The notes under the pieces: model-generated | What the model saw: the letters and a program-made list of their open reading frames with translations, nothing else | Databases searched by the model: none | Told to the model about the DNA's origin: nothing | Assembly: GCF_005145045.1 (NCBI RefSeq) | Contig: NZ_CP039692.1 | Location: 434,001 to 498,000 of the forward strand | Source: Agrobacterium larrymoorei | GTDB taxonomy: Bacteria > Pseudomonadota > Alphaproteobacteria > Rhizobiales > Rhizobiaceae | Direction: 5' to 3' | Length of the DNA: 64,000 bases | Shown here: positions 1 through 8,032 of the stretch, piece by piece | Layout of the letters: each line of letters begins with the position of its first letter | Numbering within the stretch: position 1 is the stretch's first letter | Program-made: the position numbers and the translations under genes

Positions 1-297
1 CGCCAGGATGATGGCTTCGGTTTGAGGCGCAAATTATGACATCCATTTCAAATTCATTCACCAACGGCGGTCACGCCGGATAGTTTCGAAGATATCGTCG
101 GCTATATCGTTCCAGAGCTTCAGAAGCGCGGCGTCTACCCAACCACCTACAAGCCCGGCACGTTACGCGAAAAGCTTTTCGGCAACGGCAACTATCTGCC
201 TGAGACGCACCCCGCCCACCAATATAGGGATATCGAAGCAGTGAAGCGCGCCGCGGCGGCAACGAAGGTTGACTACAAGGCGGTCAACACGGCTTGA
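1..297 (+). pseudogene. C-terminal remnant of an NtaA/SnaA/DszA-type LLM flavin monooxygenase
   Basis: The frame ending at the TGA at 295-297 encodes the conserved tail of a large-subunit two-component flavin monooxygenase: TPDSFEDIVGYIVPELQKRG followed by a GTLREKLFG-type end, like the tails of the complete LLM proteins elsewhere in the window. Reading back in the same frame, a TGA interrupts at 37-39, although a typical family segment (DDGFGL) is still visible before it. The stretch between that segment and TPDSF is longer than usual, so a small insertion or rearrangement has probably broken the gene. No start codon with a ribosome site follows the stop. The rest of the gene lies outside the window. 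Confidence 0.6.
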
Positions 298-340
298 GGC
301 TTGATTACGTTCGAGCGTTTTCTACTCGACCAATAACGCT

Positions 341-970
341 CTAACCTACAACCAGCCTTGGAGATGCTTCCTGAATCCGGGTTGCTGGAATGCGAATAAC
401 GGCATCCCTGCCACTGTTCCCACCTGAAGACCGGAGTTGATCCAGCAGCAAGTATCCCTCCGGCCACCTTCCAAAGCCGCTGGCAATATTCAGGTGGCCG
501 ACATCTCCCAGATTGACCAGATCGCTGCCCCACAAGCGCGCAGTCTGCGTCACCTCATCGGCATCCATATAGGGATCGGTGGTGCTGCCGACGACGAGAC
601 TCGGGAAGGGAAGATGCAGCGTTGGAAAGCTGCCGAACCTGACGATACACGGATGCAGCAATTCCACTTTCTCAAGCGAGGCAGGCGCCACCATGAGCGC
701 AGCCTTGATCTTTGCTGCAAGGGGTCGACGGGCCATATTTGCGATCAACACGCAGCCGAGACTATGCGCCACCACGTAAGCTTCTTCCACAGTGGCAAGA
801 GCCGCTTCTAATCGAGACAGCCAGTCTGCCAGCACAGGGCACTGCCAGTCATCCTGATCGACCCGCTTTGCAGATGGATCATCCTTGAACCAATGGTCCT
901 GCCAGTGACCGTTTGGTGAACCGTTGAGCCCCGGGACGATCAAGGTCGTACACATGCAAACTCCATCCAT
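341..970 (-). CDS. RBBP9/YdeN-family serine hydrolase
   Basis: Small alpha/beta hydrolase of 209 residues, the usual size for the RBBP9/YdeN family. The nucleophile lies in AHSLG (Ser70), with Asp132 in TTDPYMD and His159 in GDVGH completing a plausible triad. The N-terminal IVPGLNGSP and GHWQ segments are typical of the family. No signal peptide is seen, so it should be cytoplasmic. An upstream in-frame ATG exists at 985, but GGAGG five bases before the ATG at 970 supports this start. It follows ssuD by 54 bases on the same strand and may be the last gene of the sulfonate operon. The substrate cannot be predicted. Confidence 0.8.
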   Translation of the reverse strand: MDGVCMCTTLIVPGLNGSPNGHWQDHWFKDDPSAKRVDQDDWQCPVLADWLSRLEAALATVEEAYVVAHSLGCVLIANMARRPLAAKIKAALMVAPASLEKVELLHPCIVRFGSFPTLHLPFPSLVVGSTTDPYMDADEVTQTARLWGSDLVNLGDVGHLNIASGFGRWPEGYLLLDQLRSSGGNSGRDAVIRIPATRIQEASPRLVVG

Positions 971-1024
971 AAGCGCCTCCGGCACGCGCTGCGCACCGTT
1001 GACGACGGTTCTGGCGAAAAAGAA

Positions 1025-2224
1025 TTATCCGTTGGATCCCGCTGCGACTTTCTGCGGTGCAAAGCCGGAATCGGTCTTTACGTTGCCGCCATGGCCACCG
1101 CCACCGAAGACCTGATGTTCACCAAAGGATGAACGGATCTGGCCTCTGGGACCCGGAAGGCCAATTGCAGGGAAGAGCAGTTCCGAAACGCGGTATGCCT
1201 CCTCCAGATGCGGGTAACCCGAGGCGATAACGGTATCGATTCCGAGTTCCTGATATTCACGCAGCCGCGCGGCGATGGTCTGCGGGGAGCCGACCAGCGC
1301 TGTGCCCGCGCCGGAACGCACAAGACCGATACCTGCCCACAGGTTGGGTGAAACCTCAAGCCTGTCGCGCCGCCCCTGGTGAAGGGCAACCATGCGCGCC
1401 TGGCCGACGGAGTCCGAATTCTTGGAAAAGACTTCCTGCGCAGCGGCAATAGTTTCGTCGGAGAGCTTGGAAATCAACCTGTCCGCAGCAGCCCAGGCCT
1501 CCTCATCCGTTTCGCGGACGATGAAGTGCAGCCTAATACCGAAGGTGACGTCTTTCCCCTGCGCTGCAGCAGCCTTGCGCACCTTTGCAATTTTTTCAGC
1601 GACCTGCTGCGGCGGCTCGCCCCAGGTAAGATACTTGTCCGTGATACCGGCGGAAAATTCGATTGCAGCATCTGAAGAACCGCCGAAATAGATTGGCGGG
1701 TGAGGTTGCTGCACTGGTGGCAACCCGAGGCGGGCATCGATTGCCTTGATGTAGCGGCCATCGAGATTGGCATGACCTGTGGCTATCAATGAATTGAAGA
1801 CCTGAAAAAACTCGTCCGCGTGATCGTAGCGCTCATCATGGGGAAGGAATATGCCGTCCCCGGCCAGTTCCTGCGCGCTTCCGCCCACCACGATATTGAG
1901 AAGCAGGCGGCCATTGGTAACGCGGTCGAGCGTTGACGCCAGTCGCGCATAATAGGCTGGCGAAGCTGTGCCGGGGCGGATCGCGACGAGGAATTTCAAT
2001 TTCTCCGTATGCGCCGCAAGATCAGCTGCAAGAATAAAGGACTCTTCGCAGGCAACACCCGTTGGGATCAAGACACCGGAATATCCAAGACGATCAACGG
2101 CCTTGGCGATTTCACGGAAATAACCGGGATCGGAAGGGCGGCTTAAATCATCGGAGCCGAGATAAGCGCCATCGCCGGAGGTTGGAATGAACCAGAGGAA
2201 GTCGAGAGGCTTATCGAGTGCCAT
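1025..2224 (-). CDS. ssuD: FMNH2-dependent alkanesulfonate monooxygenase SsuD
   Basis: Oxygenolytic cleavage of alkanesulfonates to aldehyde and sulfite in the cytoplasm, using FMNH2 from a separate reductase. The 399-residue protein carries the SsuD hallmarks: FLWFIPTSGDG at the N-terminus, GVLIPTGVACEES with the active-site-region cysteine (Cys59), the NGRLLLNIVVGG strand, and the PPIYFGGSSDAA segment. The ATG at 2224 lies seven bases after AGGA; an ATG two codons upstream is possible but has no room for a ribosome site. The C-terminal tail is glycine rich. It lies downstream of the ssuACB genes on the same strand, separated from the FAD protein by about 126 bases that contain a motif shared with other ssu transcription units. 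Confidence 0.93.
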   Translation of the reverse strand: MALDKPLDFLWFIPTSGDGAYLGSDDLSRPSDPGYFREIAKAVDRLGYSGVLIPTGVACEESFILAADLAAHTEKLKFLVAIRPGTASPAYYARLASTLDRVTNGRLLLNIVVGGSAQELAGDGIFLPHDERYDHADEFFQVFNSLIATGHANLDGRYIKAIDARLGLPPVQQPHPPIYFGGSSDAAIEFSAGITDKYLTWGEPPQQVAEKIAKVRKAAAAQGKDVTFGIRLHFIVRETDEEAWAAADRLISKLSDETIAAAQEVFSKNSDSVGQARMVALHQGRRDRLEVSPNLWAGIGLVRSGAGTALVGSPQTIAARLREYQELGIDTVIASGYPHLEEAYRVSELLFPAIGLPGPRGQIRSSFGEHQVFGGGGHGGNVKTDSGFAPQKVAAGSNG

Positions 2225-2273
2225 AATCATTTCCTATATCGCGAGCCTGTTTTTCCCCCGCGATATTATTAAA

Positions 2274-2291
2274 GTCTACAAATTTGATAAG
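2274..2291. promoter_or_regulatory. Candidate operator upstream of ssuD (GTCTACAAATTTGATAAG)
   Basis: The gap between the FAD protein gene and ssuD contains GTCTACAAATTTGATAAG. Similar TCTACAA-centred sequences occur in the two other upstream regions of this sulfur block (4064-4082 and 6968-6986). Its position about 50 bases ahead of the ssuD start fits an operator or promoter element. The regulator is unknown; the similarity was found by eye. Confidence 0.35.
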
Positions 2292-2350
2292 GAATAGCGT
2301 TCCAACGGCGCGCGCAGGAGGGAAAGAAACGTTCTTAAACCTCGGCAATG

Positions 2351-3799
2351 TTATTCAGCTGCTGCGGCAACCGTGTCCGTTCGTCCATCAAGCTGCCGCA
2401 CCAGCAGGCGGATACGCTCAGCAACGAAAATCGCATGTTCAGTAACCTGCGGCAGGCCCATCAACTCACCGAATGTGCCGCGTGCCAAAGGCCCGGCAAT
2501 GAAAAGCGACGGCGTGCTCTCCCCGGTTTTGGATATCGGATTTGATGAAGCATCCACTTCTATGCCGAGGCCGGTGGGACAGGATTGCAGCACCCCTGCC
2601 TCCTCCAACTCCACGAGAATCGGCTGGCTACGCAGAATTCCGCCATGGGCCGGGCCGGTGGTGACGACGATTGCATCCACATCGAGCGTTTCCAGTATCG
2701 CGCATCCTTTTGGGCGCAGCGCTACGCGATAACCGGTCTCACTCCGCGCGACCGAGGACAGAGAGGCAGCCAGAACACTCATCTGATCTCGCGAAATTGC
2801 TCGCTCCACCGCCGCCTCGACCTGAGGCGCGATGCGGAAACGATGTACGTCCCAGAAGGGACGTACATGCCGCGCAATACGCCTGAGCTCTGCGACCGGC
2901 AGGTTCTTCCATATGTCCTTGCCTTGCCCTCTCAGCGCATCCACGACGCTATGCCATGTCAGGCCTTGCGCATCCGCCTCTCGCAACAGGTGGCGAATAT
3001 GATGAAGCAGTTTGCTTGAGGAGTTGAACGGTTGAGACGTAAAGTCACCAAATGGCTCCTGCCCTGCCGGACCGTGGCCGCGAGACCGAAGCCCCCGGCG
3101 CGAGACCGACGTGATACGGCCAAGATGACCACGCCTCGTCAGCGAAGCCACGACATCGGCAGAGGTCAAGCCGTTGCCAACGATGAGGACGCGATCATTG
3201 GCTCCTATCGCGTCGATTGCACCGCATGAGGTGACATCCTGAACGAGTTTTGAATCGTCTTTGAAAGGTTGAAGGGCCCGAGGCAAAGACGGCGGCGGAT
3301 GGCTGACGGCAAGCACGACGATATCCGCAAAATGCCTTGCGCCGTCATATCCGATAATCTCGTAACGGTGCCCAACCCTGCTTATGGAAGCCGCTTTCGT
3401 TTGCCAATGTTCGATGCGGCCGTCTGCCAGAAAGGGTTTTATTCTGGCTGAAACATAGTCTCCGAAGACAGAGCGTTTCGGATAGGGCAAACCATCTTGA
3501 CCCACAAGCTCAGCATCGTCATCCGCTGGAATGCTGCCAAGGTAAGCTTCGAAATCATCCGGTATATCCGGAAAAAGCGTCATTCTCCCAGCGGGTACAT
3601 TGATCCGGTGTGCGGGGTCGGTAGCGCTGTAGGCAAGGCCCCGTCCCAATTCGTCTCTCGGCTCTACGACCACCACCGAAATATGTGACGGCGCTTCTTC
3701 GCCAGACAAAAGATGTACTGCGACGGCAGCACCTGTGAAGCCACCGCCAACGACCGCCACGGTCAAACGCGCCGATGACGTGGGAGCGAAAGAATTCAT
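2351..3799 (-). CDS. FAD/NAD(P)-binding oxidoreductase (NAD_binding_9 type)
   Basis: A 482-residue flavoprotein. The N-terminal VAVVGGGFTGAAVAVHLL is a dinucleotide-binding Rossmann motif; a second nucleotide motif, RVLIVGNGLTSADVVASL, lies around residues 190-207; and a VVTTGPAHG-type segment precedes a C-terminal IAGPLARGTFGELMG block. These are seen in the FAD-NAD(P)-binding family often found beside sulfonate or sulfur-oxidation genes. No signal peptide. The ATG at 3799 begins 13 bases after the stop of the 63-residue gene, so the two are probably cotranscribed; the ribosome site is weak, which suggests translational coupling. It could recycle flavin or oxidise a sulfur intermediate, but the substrate is not shown by the sequence. 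Confidence 0.75.
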   Translation of the reverse strand: MNSFAPTSSARLTVAVVGGGFTGAAVAVHLLSGEEAPSHISVVVVEPRDELGRGLAYSATDPAHRINVPAGRMTLFPDIPDDFEAYLGSIPADDDAELVGQDGLPYPKRSVFGDYVSARIKPFLADGRIEHWQTKAASISRVGHRYEIIGYDGARHFADIVVLAVSHPPPSLPRALQPFKDDSKLVQDVTSCGAIDAIGANDRVLIVGNGLTSADVVASLTRRGHLGRITSVSRRGLRSRGHGPAGQEPFGDFTSQPFNSSSKLLHHIRHLLREADAQGLTWHSVVDALRGQGKDIWKNLPVAELRRIARHVRPFWDVHRFRIAPQVEAAVERAISRDQMSVLAASLSSVARSETGYRVALRPKGCAILETLDVDAIVVTTGPAHGGILRSQPILVELEEAGVLQSCPTGLGIEVDASSNPISKTGESTPSLFIAGPLARGTFGELMGLPQVTEHAIFVAERIRLLVRQLDGRTDTVAAAAE

Positions 3800-3812
3800 G
3801 ACAGAGCACACA

Positions 3813-4004
3813 TCACATGACTGGATAATAAGCCAGTCCCCAGAATGCGATATCCGCTTCACGCTCCCTGTCCCGCTCGGTGCCTTCCTCGTCATATTCG
3901 GCAGGCTTGGGTAAGGGTCCAGACGAAGCGAAATCGATCTCGTGCTTCTTGTTTTTGAACACGCTGAACGCATCGAACGAAAACAGATTAAAACCGGTTG
4001 GCAT
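3813..4004 (-). CDS. 63-residue conserved-looking small protein in the sulfonate operon
   Basis: Small acidic and charged protein that begins MPTGFNLFSFDAF, has a mid-region rich in Glu, Arg and Asp, and ends IAFWGLAYYPVM. No known domain is recognised. Support for its reality: AGAGGAG lies eight bases before the ATG, its stop is 13 bases from the FAD oxidoreductase start, and it does not overlap another gene. There is no signal peptide or clear membrane segment. Between it and ssuB is a 175-base gap, so it may begin a separate transcript. It could be a partner of the flavoprotein downstream; this is inference from position only. Confidence 0.6.
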   Translation of the reverse strand: MPTGFNLFSFDAFSVFKNKKHEIDFASSGPLPKPAEYDEEGTERDREREADIAFWGLAYYPVM

Positions 4005-4063
4005 ATCAAGTTCTCCTCTTGCCTGAATGCAGTGTCTCCAGAGAAGGCTATTGCGTCAATATT

Positions 4064-4082
4064 CTCTACAAGATTACTATTC
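4064..4082. promoter_or_regulatory. Candidate operator ahead of the small protein/FAD gene pair
   Basis: CTCTACAAGATTACTATTC lies in the 175-base gap between ssuB and the 63-residue gene, 60 bases upstream of that gene's start. It resembles the TCTACAA motif in front of ssuD and the perfect inverted repeat in the ssuA/metQ intergenic region. A weaker match than the other two. Confidence 0.3.
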
Positions 4083-4179
4083 TATCTTCACTTCGTTCCC
4101 GGCAAAGCTCTTCGCCGGAAAGCCTGTGATTTAGAAATGGCAACGAAATGACGTCAAAGCCACCTTGACCACCGTCACC

Positions 4180-4947
4180 TTAAGCGGCACTCACAACGGT
4201 CGGCTTGCGCGAACCGGCGCCGAGGGAGCGTTCCAACAACAGAGACAAATGACGCTTCAAGGACGTGACGGCTGCCGAATTGCGATCTCGTTTGCGAGGA
4301 AGATCGACGGTAACGGTTTCGAATATCCGGCCGGGTGATGGCTGCATGACGACGATCCTGTCGGCCAGAACGACAGCCTCTTCTATGTCGTGCGTGACGA
4401 GAAGCATGGTCGTCCGCTGCTCCAGCCAGAGGTCCGCTAGATGCTCCTGCAAATCGGTTCTCGTCATCGCGTCAAGCGCCGAGAATGGTTCGTCGAGCAG
4501 CAGCACTTCAGGCGCGACGACCAGCGCGCGCGCAAGTGCGACACGTTGCGCCTGTCCTCCTGAAAGCTCCCGAACCCACCTGTCTCCGTAGGTCGACAGG
4601 CCTATCCGGGATAAAGCCTTTGAGATGCGTTCGTCACGCTCTTGCTTCGGCAGATGCTTGAGACCGAAGCCGATATTGTCGGCAACATTCAACCACGGAA
4701 ATAGTCTCGGCTCCTGAAAAACGAGAGTGACGCGCTCATCGGGCTCGATCAACGGCTTGTTCCGCAAAACGATCAGACCATCCGTTGCCCGCTCAAGGCC
4801 GGCCACGAGGCGCAACAAGGTGCTTTTGCCACAGCCAGAGCCGCCTATGATGGCCACGACCTCTCCATGGTCAACCTCGAGATTGAAGTCGCTTATCGCA
4901 TTCGTGCCGTTTGGAAAGGTCTTTGCCAGTTTGTCTATGGTAAGCAT
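4180..4947 (-). CDS. ssuB: Sulfonate ABC transporter ATP-binding protein SsuB
   Basis: Energises import of aliphatic sulfonates. The 255 residues show Walker A GGSGCGKST near residue 35, a Q-loop in TLVFQEPRLFPW, signature LSGGQAQR, Walker B with LLLDEPFSALD, and the H-loop VTHDIEEA. The FQEPRLFPWL stretch is characteristic of the nitrate/sulfonate/taurine (NitT/TauT) ATPases. The start lies one base after the ssuC stop, so translation is coupled. Order ssuA-ssuC-ssuB on one strand fixes the assignment. Confidence 0.92.
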   Translation of the reverse strand: MLTIDKLAKTFPNGTNAISDFNLEVDHGEVVAIIGGSGCGKSTLLRLVAGLERATDGLIVLRNKPLIEPDERVTLVFQEPRLFPWLNVADNIGFGLKHLPKQERDERISKALSRIGLSTYGDRWVRELSGGQAQRVALARALVVAPEVLLLDEPFSALDAMTRTDLQEHLADLWLEQRTTMLLVTHDIEEAVVLADRIVVMQPSPGRIFETVTVDLPRKRDRNSAAVTSLKRHLSLLLERSLGAGSRKPTVVSAA

Positions 4948-4948
4948 C

Positions 4949-5785
4949 TTACCCTTTCCGACCGTGATGATCGTGCCAGCGGACGAGAGGCGCGCTTGCC
5001 AGTATCAATAAAGTGTCGGTCAATTTGCCGACGATTGCGAAAATGAGGATCGCAGCAAGAATCTGATCTGGCTTGCCGAGTTGCTGCCCATCCACCAGCA
5101 GATAGCCGAGGCCTTTCGAGGCACCCATGAATTCTGCCGCCACCACGAACATCCAACCGAGCCCGAGACCGGCACGAAGCGCCAAGACGAATTCCGGCAG
5201 AATGGACGGAAGCAGGATACGCCTTACCAGTTCGAAACCAGAGAGCCGAAAGATGCGTCCAACCTCCACGACTTTCCTATCGACACCTCGAACCGCGCCA
5301 TACACGCCAAGATAAACCGGAAAAAAGACCCCGACGGCAATGAGTGCGACTTTCGAAGCCTCAAAAATGCCGAACCACAAAATGAACAGCGGCACCCAGG
5401 CAATAGACGGAATGGCCCGAAGCGCCTGAAGTGTAGGATCGAGCAACCGGCTCAGCCCGTATGAATAGCCCGTGGCAGCTCCAAGCACCGTTCCAGCGAC
5501 CGCTCCCGCCAGAAAGCCGACGACGACGCGCCACAGTGTAATGCCGATGTGACCAGCGAGTTCACCTGTCGCGGCAAGCTCCAGTATGGTTTCGAAGATG
5601 CGCGACGGCGGCGGCATCAACCGGCCTTCGACAAGCCCGAACCGAACGAGACCTTCCCAGACGATGAGAAGGCCGAACGGGAACACCAGCCCAAGGAGAG
5701 GATTGTCGAAAACCGGTAGGCGCAACGACCGCACCCGGTTTTCGCTTTTCACCCTGTCTCTTTGTGAGCTATCTGCCAAAGCCAT
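4949..5785 (-). CDS. ssuC: Sulfonate ABC transporter permease SsuC
   Basis: Inner-membrane permease of 278 residues with about six membrane segments. The LMPPPSRIFETI stretch, the QALRAIPSIAWVPLFILWFG segment and the permease EAA-type loop around GRIFRLSGFELVRRILLPS are typical of SsuC/TauC. It would pair with SsuB and receive sulfonates from SsuA. GGGGG seven bases before the ATG at 5785 supports the start. It begins 12 bases after ssuA, with no intervening terminator. Confidence 0.92.
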   Translation of the reverse strand: MALADSSQRDRVKSENRVRSLRLPVFDNPLLGLVFPFGLLIVWEGLVRFGLVEGRLMPPPSRIFETILELAATGELAGHIGITLWRVVVGFLAGAVAGTVLGAATGYSYGLSRLLDPTLQALRAIPSIAWVPLFILWFGIFEASKVALIAVGVFFPVYLGVYGAVRGVDRKVVEVGRIFRLSGFELVRRILLPSILPEFVLALRAGLGLGWMFVVAAEFMGASKGLGYLLVDGQQLGKPDQILAAILIFAIVGKLTDTLLILASAPLVRWHDHHGRKG

Positions 5786-5797
5786 AGGGCAGCCCCC

Positions 5798-6763
5798 TTA
5801 TTGGCCCAATGTGGCGCCGAACGCCGGATCGATCAGATCATTCGTCACCTTCTTCACGTCGACATCTGCTTTGAGAACACCTGCCTGTTGCAGCGCGATA
5901 CCGGCAGCTTCGATGGTTGCGCGCTGTTCGTCCCCGATCTTCGAATAGCTAAGGTCGGTCCGCTCAAGCTGCTTTGCGATAACGTTGTCCGGCAGTTTCG
6001 TAGCACTGACCAATGCAGCCTTCAGAACATCTGGTTCGGCGACTGCTTTTTTACGCGCCTTCTTATAGGTTGCGATTACGCGCGAGACGATCTCAGGATG
6101 CTCCTTGGCAAAGGCTTCGCGAACGTTGAGAACACCCCATGTGTTGTTCTCCGGTTTGCGATAAAACAGCACGTCACTATTTTCGACCTCAGCCGAAGCC
6201 ATTATAGGATCGAGACCCGCCCAAGCATCGACATCGCCGCGCTGCAAGGCAAGCTTTCCGTCAGCATGCTGCAGGAGAACCAGTGAAACATCCTTTTCTG
6301 TGAGACCCGCATCCGCAAGTGCGCGAACGAGAAAGATATGCGGGTCCGTACCGCGCGTGACAGCAATGGATTTGCCTTTTAGATCTTCGACTTTGGCGAT
6401 GCCCGTGTCTTTGCGCGTTACGAGAGCCGTCCACTCCGGTCGCGAATACACATAAACGGATTTGATCGGATTGCCGTTGACCCGCCCAATCAGCGCCGCC
6501 GCGCCAGCGGTTGAGCCGAAATCGAGGGATGACGCATTGAGAAACTCCAGCGCTTTGTTGGAGCCCGCAGACTGTACCCAGGTGACCTTGATGCCATCTT
6601 TCTCGAATTCCTTCTCCAGCAAGCCGTCGCTTTTCAGAACCAGACTGACGGGATTATAGGTAGCCCAATCGATGCGGATTTCGGAAAGCTCGGCGGCGGC
6701 GGCCTGACCGAAAGCCACAGCCGATGCTGCAAGACCCAATGCCAATCCCAGTACAAACTTCAT
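5798..6763 (-). CDS. ssuA: Periplasmic aliphatic sulfonate-binding protein SsuA
   Basis: First gene of the ssu operon, 321 residues. A Sec signal peptide (MKFVLGLALGLAASAVAFG, cleavage near AAA-AEL) sends it to the periplasm. The mature part has the SsuA/TauA features: RIDWATYNPVSLVLK at the ligand-site start, LDFGSTAGAAALIG, and KGKSIAVTRGTDPHIFLVRAL. AGGGAG six bases before the ATG supports the start. It is transcribed divergently from metQ; the 366-base gap carries a perfect inverted repeat that may control one or both. Confidence 0.92.
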   Translation of the reverse strand: MKFVLGLALGLAASAVAFGQAAAAELSEIRIDWATYNPVSLVLKSDGLLEKEFEKDGIKVTWVQSAGSNKALEFLNASSLDFGSTAGAAALIGRVNGNPIKSVYVYSRPEWTALVTRKDTGIAKVEDLKGKSIAVTRGTDPHIFLVRALADAGLTEKDVSLVLLQHADGKLALQRGDVDAWAGLDPIMASAEVENSDVLFYRKPENNTWGVLNVREAFAKEHPEIVSRVIATYKKARKKAVAEPDVLKAALVSATKLPDNVIAKQLERTDLSYSKIGDEQRATIEAAGIALQQAGVLKADVDVKKVTNDLIDPAFGATLGQ

Positions 6764-7129
6764 TGTCGGCTCCCTTTATGTTGATGGAAGTCAATCTATG
6801 ATTTTCATCAACTTCAGGAAGACGATCCATTCTAAATTAGCCGCCTCGCTTGGAATAAATCGGTCGAACTCGCTTCTGGCATGTGCTGCGACTGGCTGTC
6901 GGGAGGTGCGCGCCATCGATGATGGCTCGACACTGGCCGTCGAGGCCACCAACGCAACAACGGCATTATCTACAAATATGGTAGATTTTCCTATCGGTGT
7001 TTACTCGATACAAATTCCTTTCCCCTCCTCTCCGAAATTTTGGATTGCCCTGCTTGGTAGCGCTCAAGCTCGTCTGACATGCTTTTACAACATGAGGCGC
7101 CCGCCTCATTGAACTCAGGGGCGATAAAA
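6764..7129. other. Divergent intergenic region between ssuA and metQ
   Basis: This 366-base gap must hold the promoters of both the ssu operon and metQNI. It contains two inverted repeats: GCCATC-gat-GATGGC at 6912-6926 and ATCTAC-N7-GTAGAT at 6968-6986. No convincing gene is seen in either strand; the longest open frame lacks a ribosome site and family resemblance. No SAM riboswitch structure was recognised by eye. Confidence 0.5.
6968..6986. promoter_or_regulatory. Inverted repeat ATCTAC-N7-GTAGAT between ssuA and metQ
   Basis: A perfect 6-base inverted repeat with 7-base AT-rich spacer (ATCTACaaatatgGTAGAT), the best version of a motif that recurs upstream of ssuD and of the small protein gene. 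Its location between divergent sulfur transport units makes it a candidate operator for a sulfur-responsive regulator. No regulator gene for it is in this block. Confidence 0.4.
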
Positions 7130-7960
7130 ATGATCAGAATTATTGGAAACACCACATCGATTACGCGTCGCTTCAGCCTCGTTGCGGCCTTTGCGTCCGT
7201 CATTGCGGCGGCAACTGGCGTTACGGCAACCTACGCAGCGGACAAGACCATCAAGGTCGGCATCATCAGCGGCGAAGATGAGGATGTATGGCGCGAAGTA
7301 ACGAAGCAGGCCGAGAAAAATGGTTTGAAGATAGAGACCGTTGTCTTCAACGACTACACGCAGCCGAATGAGGCTCTGGAGCGTGGCGAAATCAACGCTA
7401 ACGCCTTCCAGCACAAGCCTTATCTCGACAACCAGATCAAGCAGCATGGCTACAAGATCGTCGCTGTCGGTTACACCGGCGTCTGGCCGATCGGGCTTTA
7501 TTCCAAGACCTACAAGACGGTAGCCGAGCTTAAGGAGGGCGCTCAGATCGGCGTGCCGAACGATCCCTCGAACGAAGGTCGCGCGCTTCGCGTGCTGCAG
7601 AATGAAGGCCTGATCAAGCTCAAGGACGGCACTGGCATCCTCGCAACTCTTGCCGATGTCGTGGAAAACCCGAAGAAGCTGAAGATCAAGGAACTCGATG
7701 CCGGTATCGTCGGTCGCTCCATCGATGATCTCGATGCAGCCGTGGTCAATACCGACTGGGCGTTGAAAGCTGGCCTCGGCCCTGACAACCGGATTGCTCA
7801 GGAACCGACTGCCGATAACCCTTACCGCAACTTCATCGCGGTGAAGGAAGCCGACAAGGATCAGCCTTGGGTGAAGCAGCTTGTCGCTTCCTACCAGAAC
7901 GACGCCGTGAAGGCCGTGTTCGAAAAGGTTTATCGCGGCACGGGCCTGAGCGCTTACTAA
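7130..7960 (+). CDS. metQ: Methionine ABC transporter substrate-binding protein (MetQ/NlpA family)
   Basis: Binds methionine or a related sulfur compound for the MetNI importer. The 276-residue protein has an N-terminal signal peptide ending near TYA-AD and no lipobox cysteine, so it is predicted to be soluble in the periplasm. Mature features include KVGIISGEDEDVW, NDYTQPNEAL, NANAFQHKPYLD and the DLDAAVVNTDWAL segment, all typical of the NlpA lipoprotein family. The start at 7130 gives a normal signal peptide; a longer frame from 7079 lacks a ribosome site. A stem-loop separates it from metN. Confidence 0.9.
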   Translation: MIRIIGNTTSITRRFSLVAAFASVIAAATGVTATYAADKTIKVGIISGEDEDVWREVTKQAEKNGLKIETVVFNDYTQPNEALERGEINANAFQHKPYLDNQIKQHGYKIVAVGYTGVWPIGLYSKTYKTVAELKEGAQIGVPNDPSNEGRALRVLQNEGLIKLKDGTGILATLADVVENPKKLKIKELDAGIVGRSIDDLDAAVVNTDWALKAGLGPDNRIAQEPTADNPYRNFIAVKEADKDQPWVKQLVASYQNDAVKAVFEKVYRGTGLSAY

Positions 7961-7983
7961 GCTCTGCATCGACATATTTTTGA

Positions 7984-8016
7984 GCGGCGACACGGGCTCT
8001 GCCCGTGCCGCCCTTT
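7984..8016 (+). terminator. Intercistronic hairpin between metQ and metN
   Basis: GCGGCgaCACGGGC, loop TCT, then GCCCGTGCCGC and CTTTTGG. The core 7-bp stem is perfect and extended by outer GC pairs. The short T run makes it at most a leaky terminator; position 24 bases after metQ suggests it stabilises metQ mRNA or lowers metNI expression relative to the binding protein. Confidence 0.6.
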
Positions 8017-8032
8017 TGGTTTGAGAAAATAG

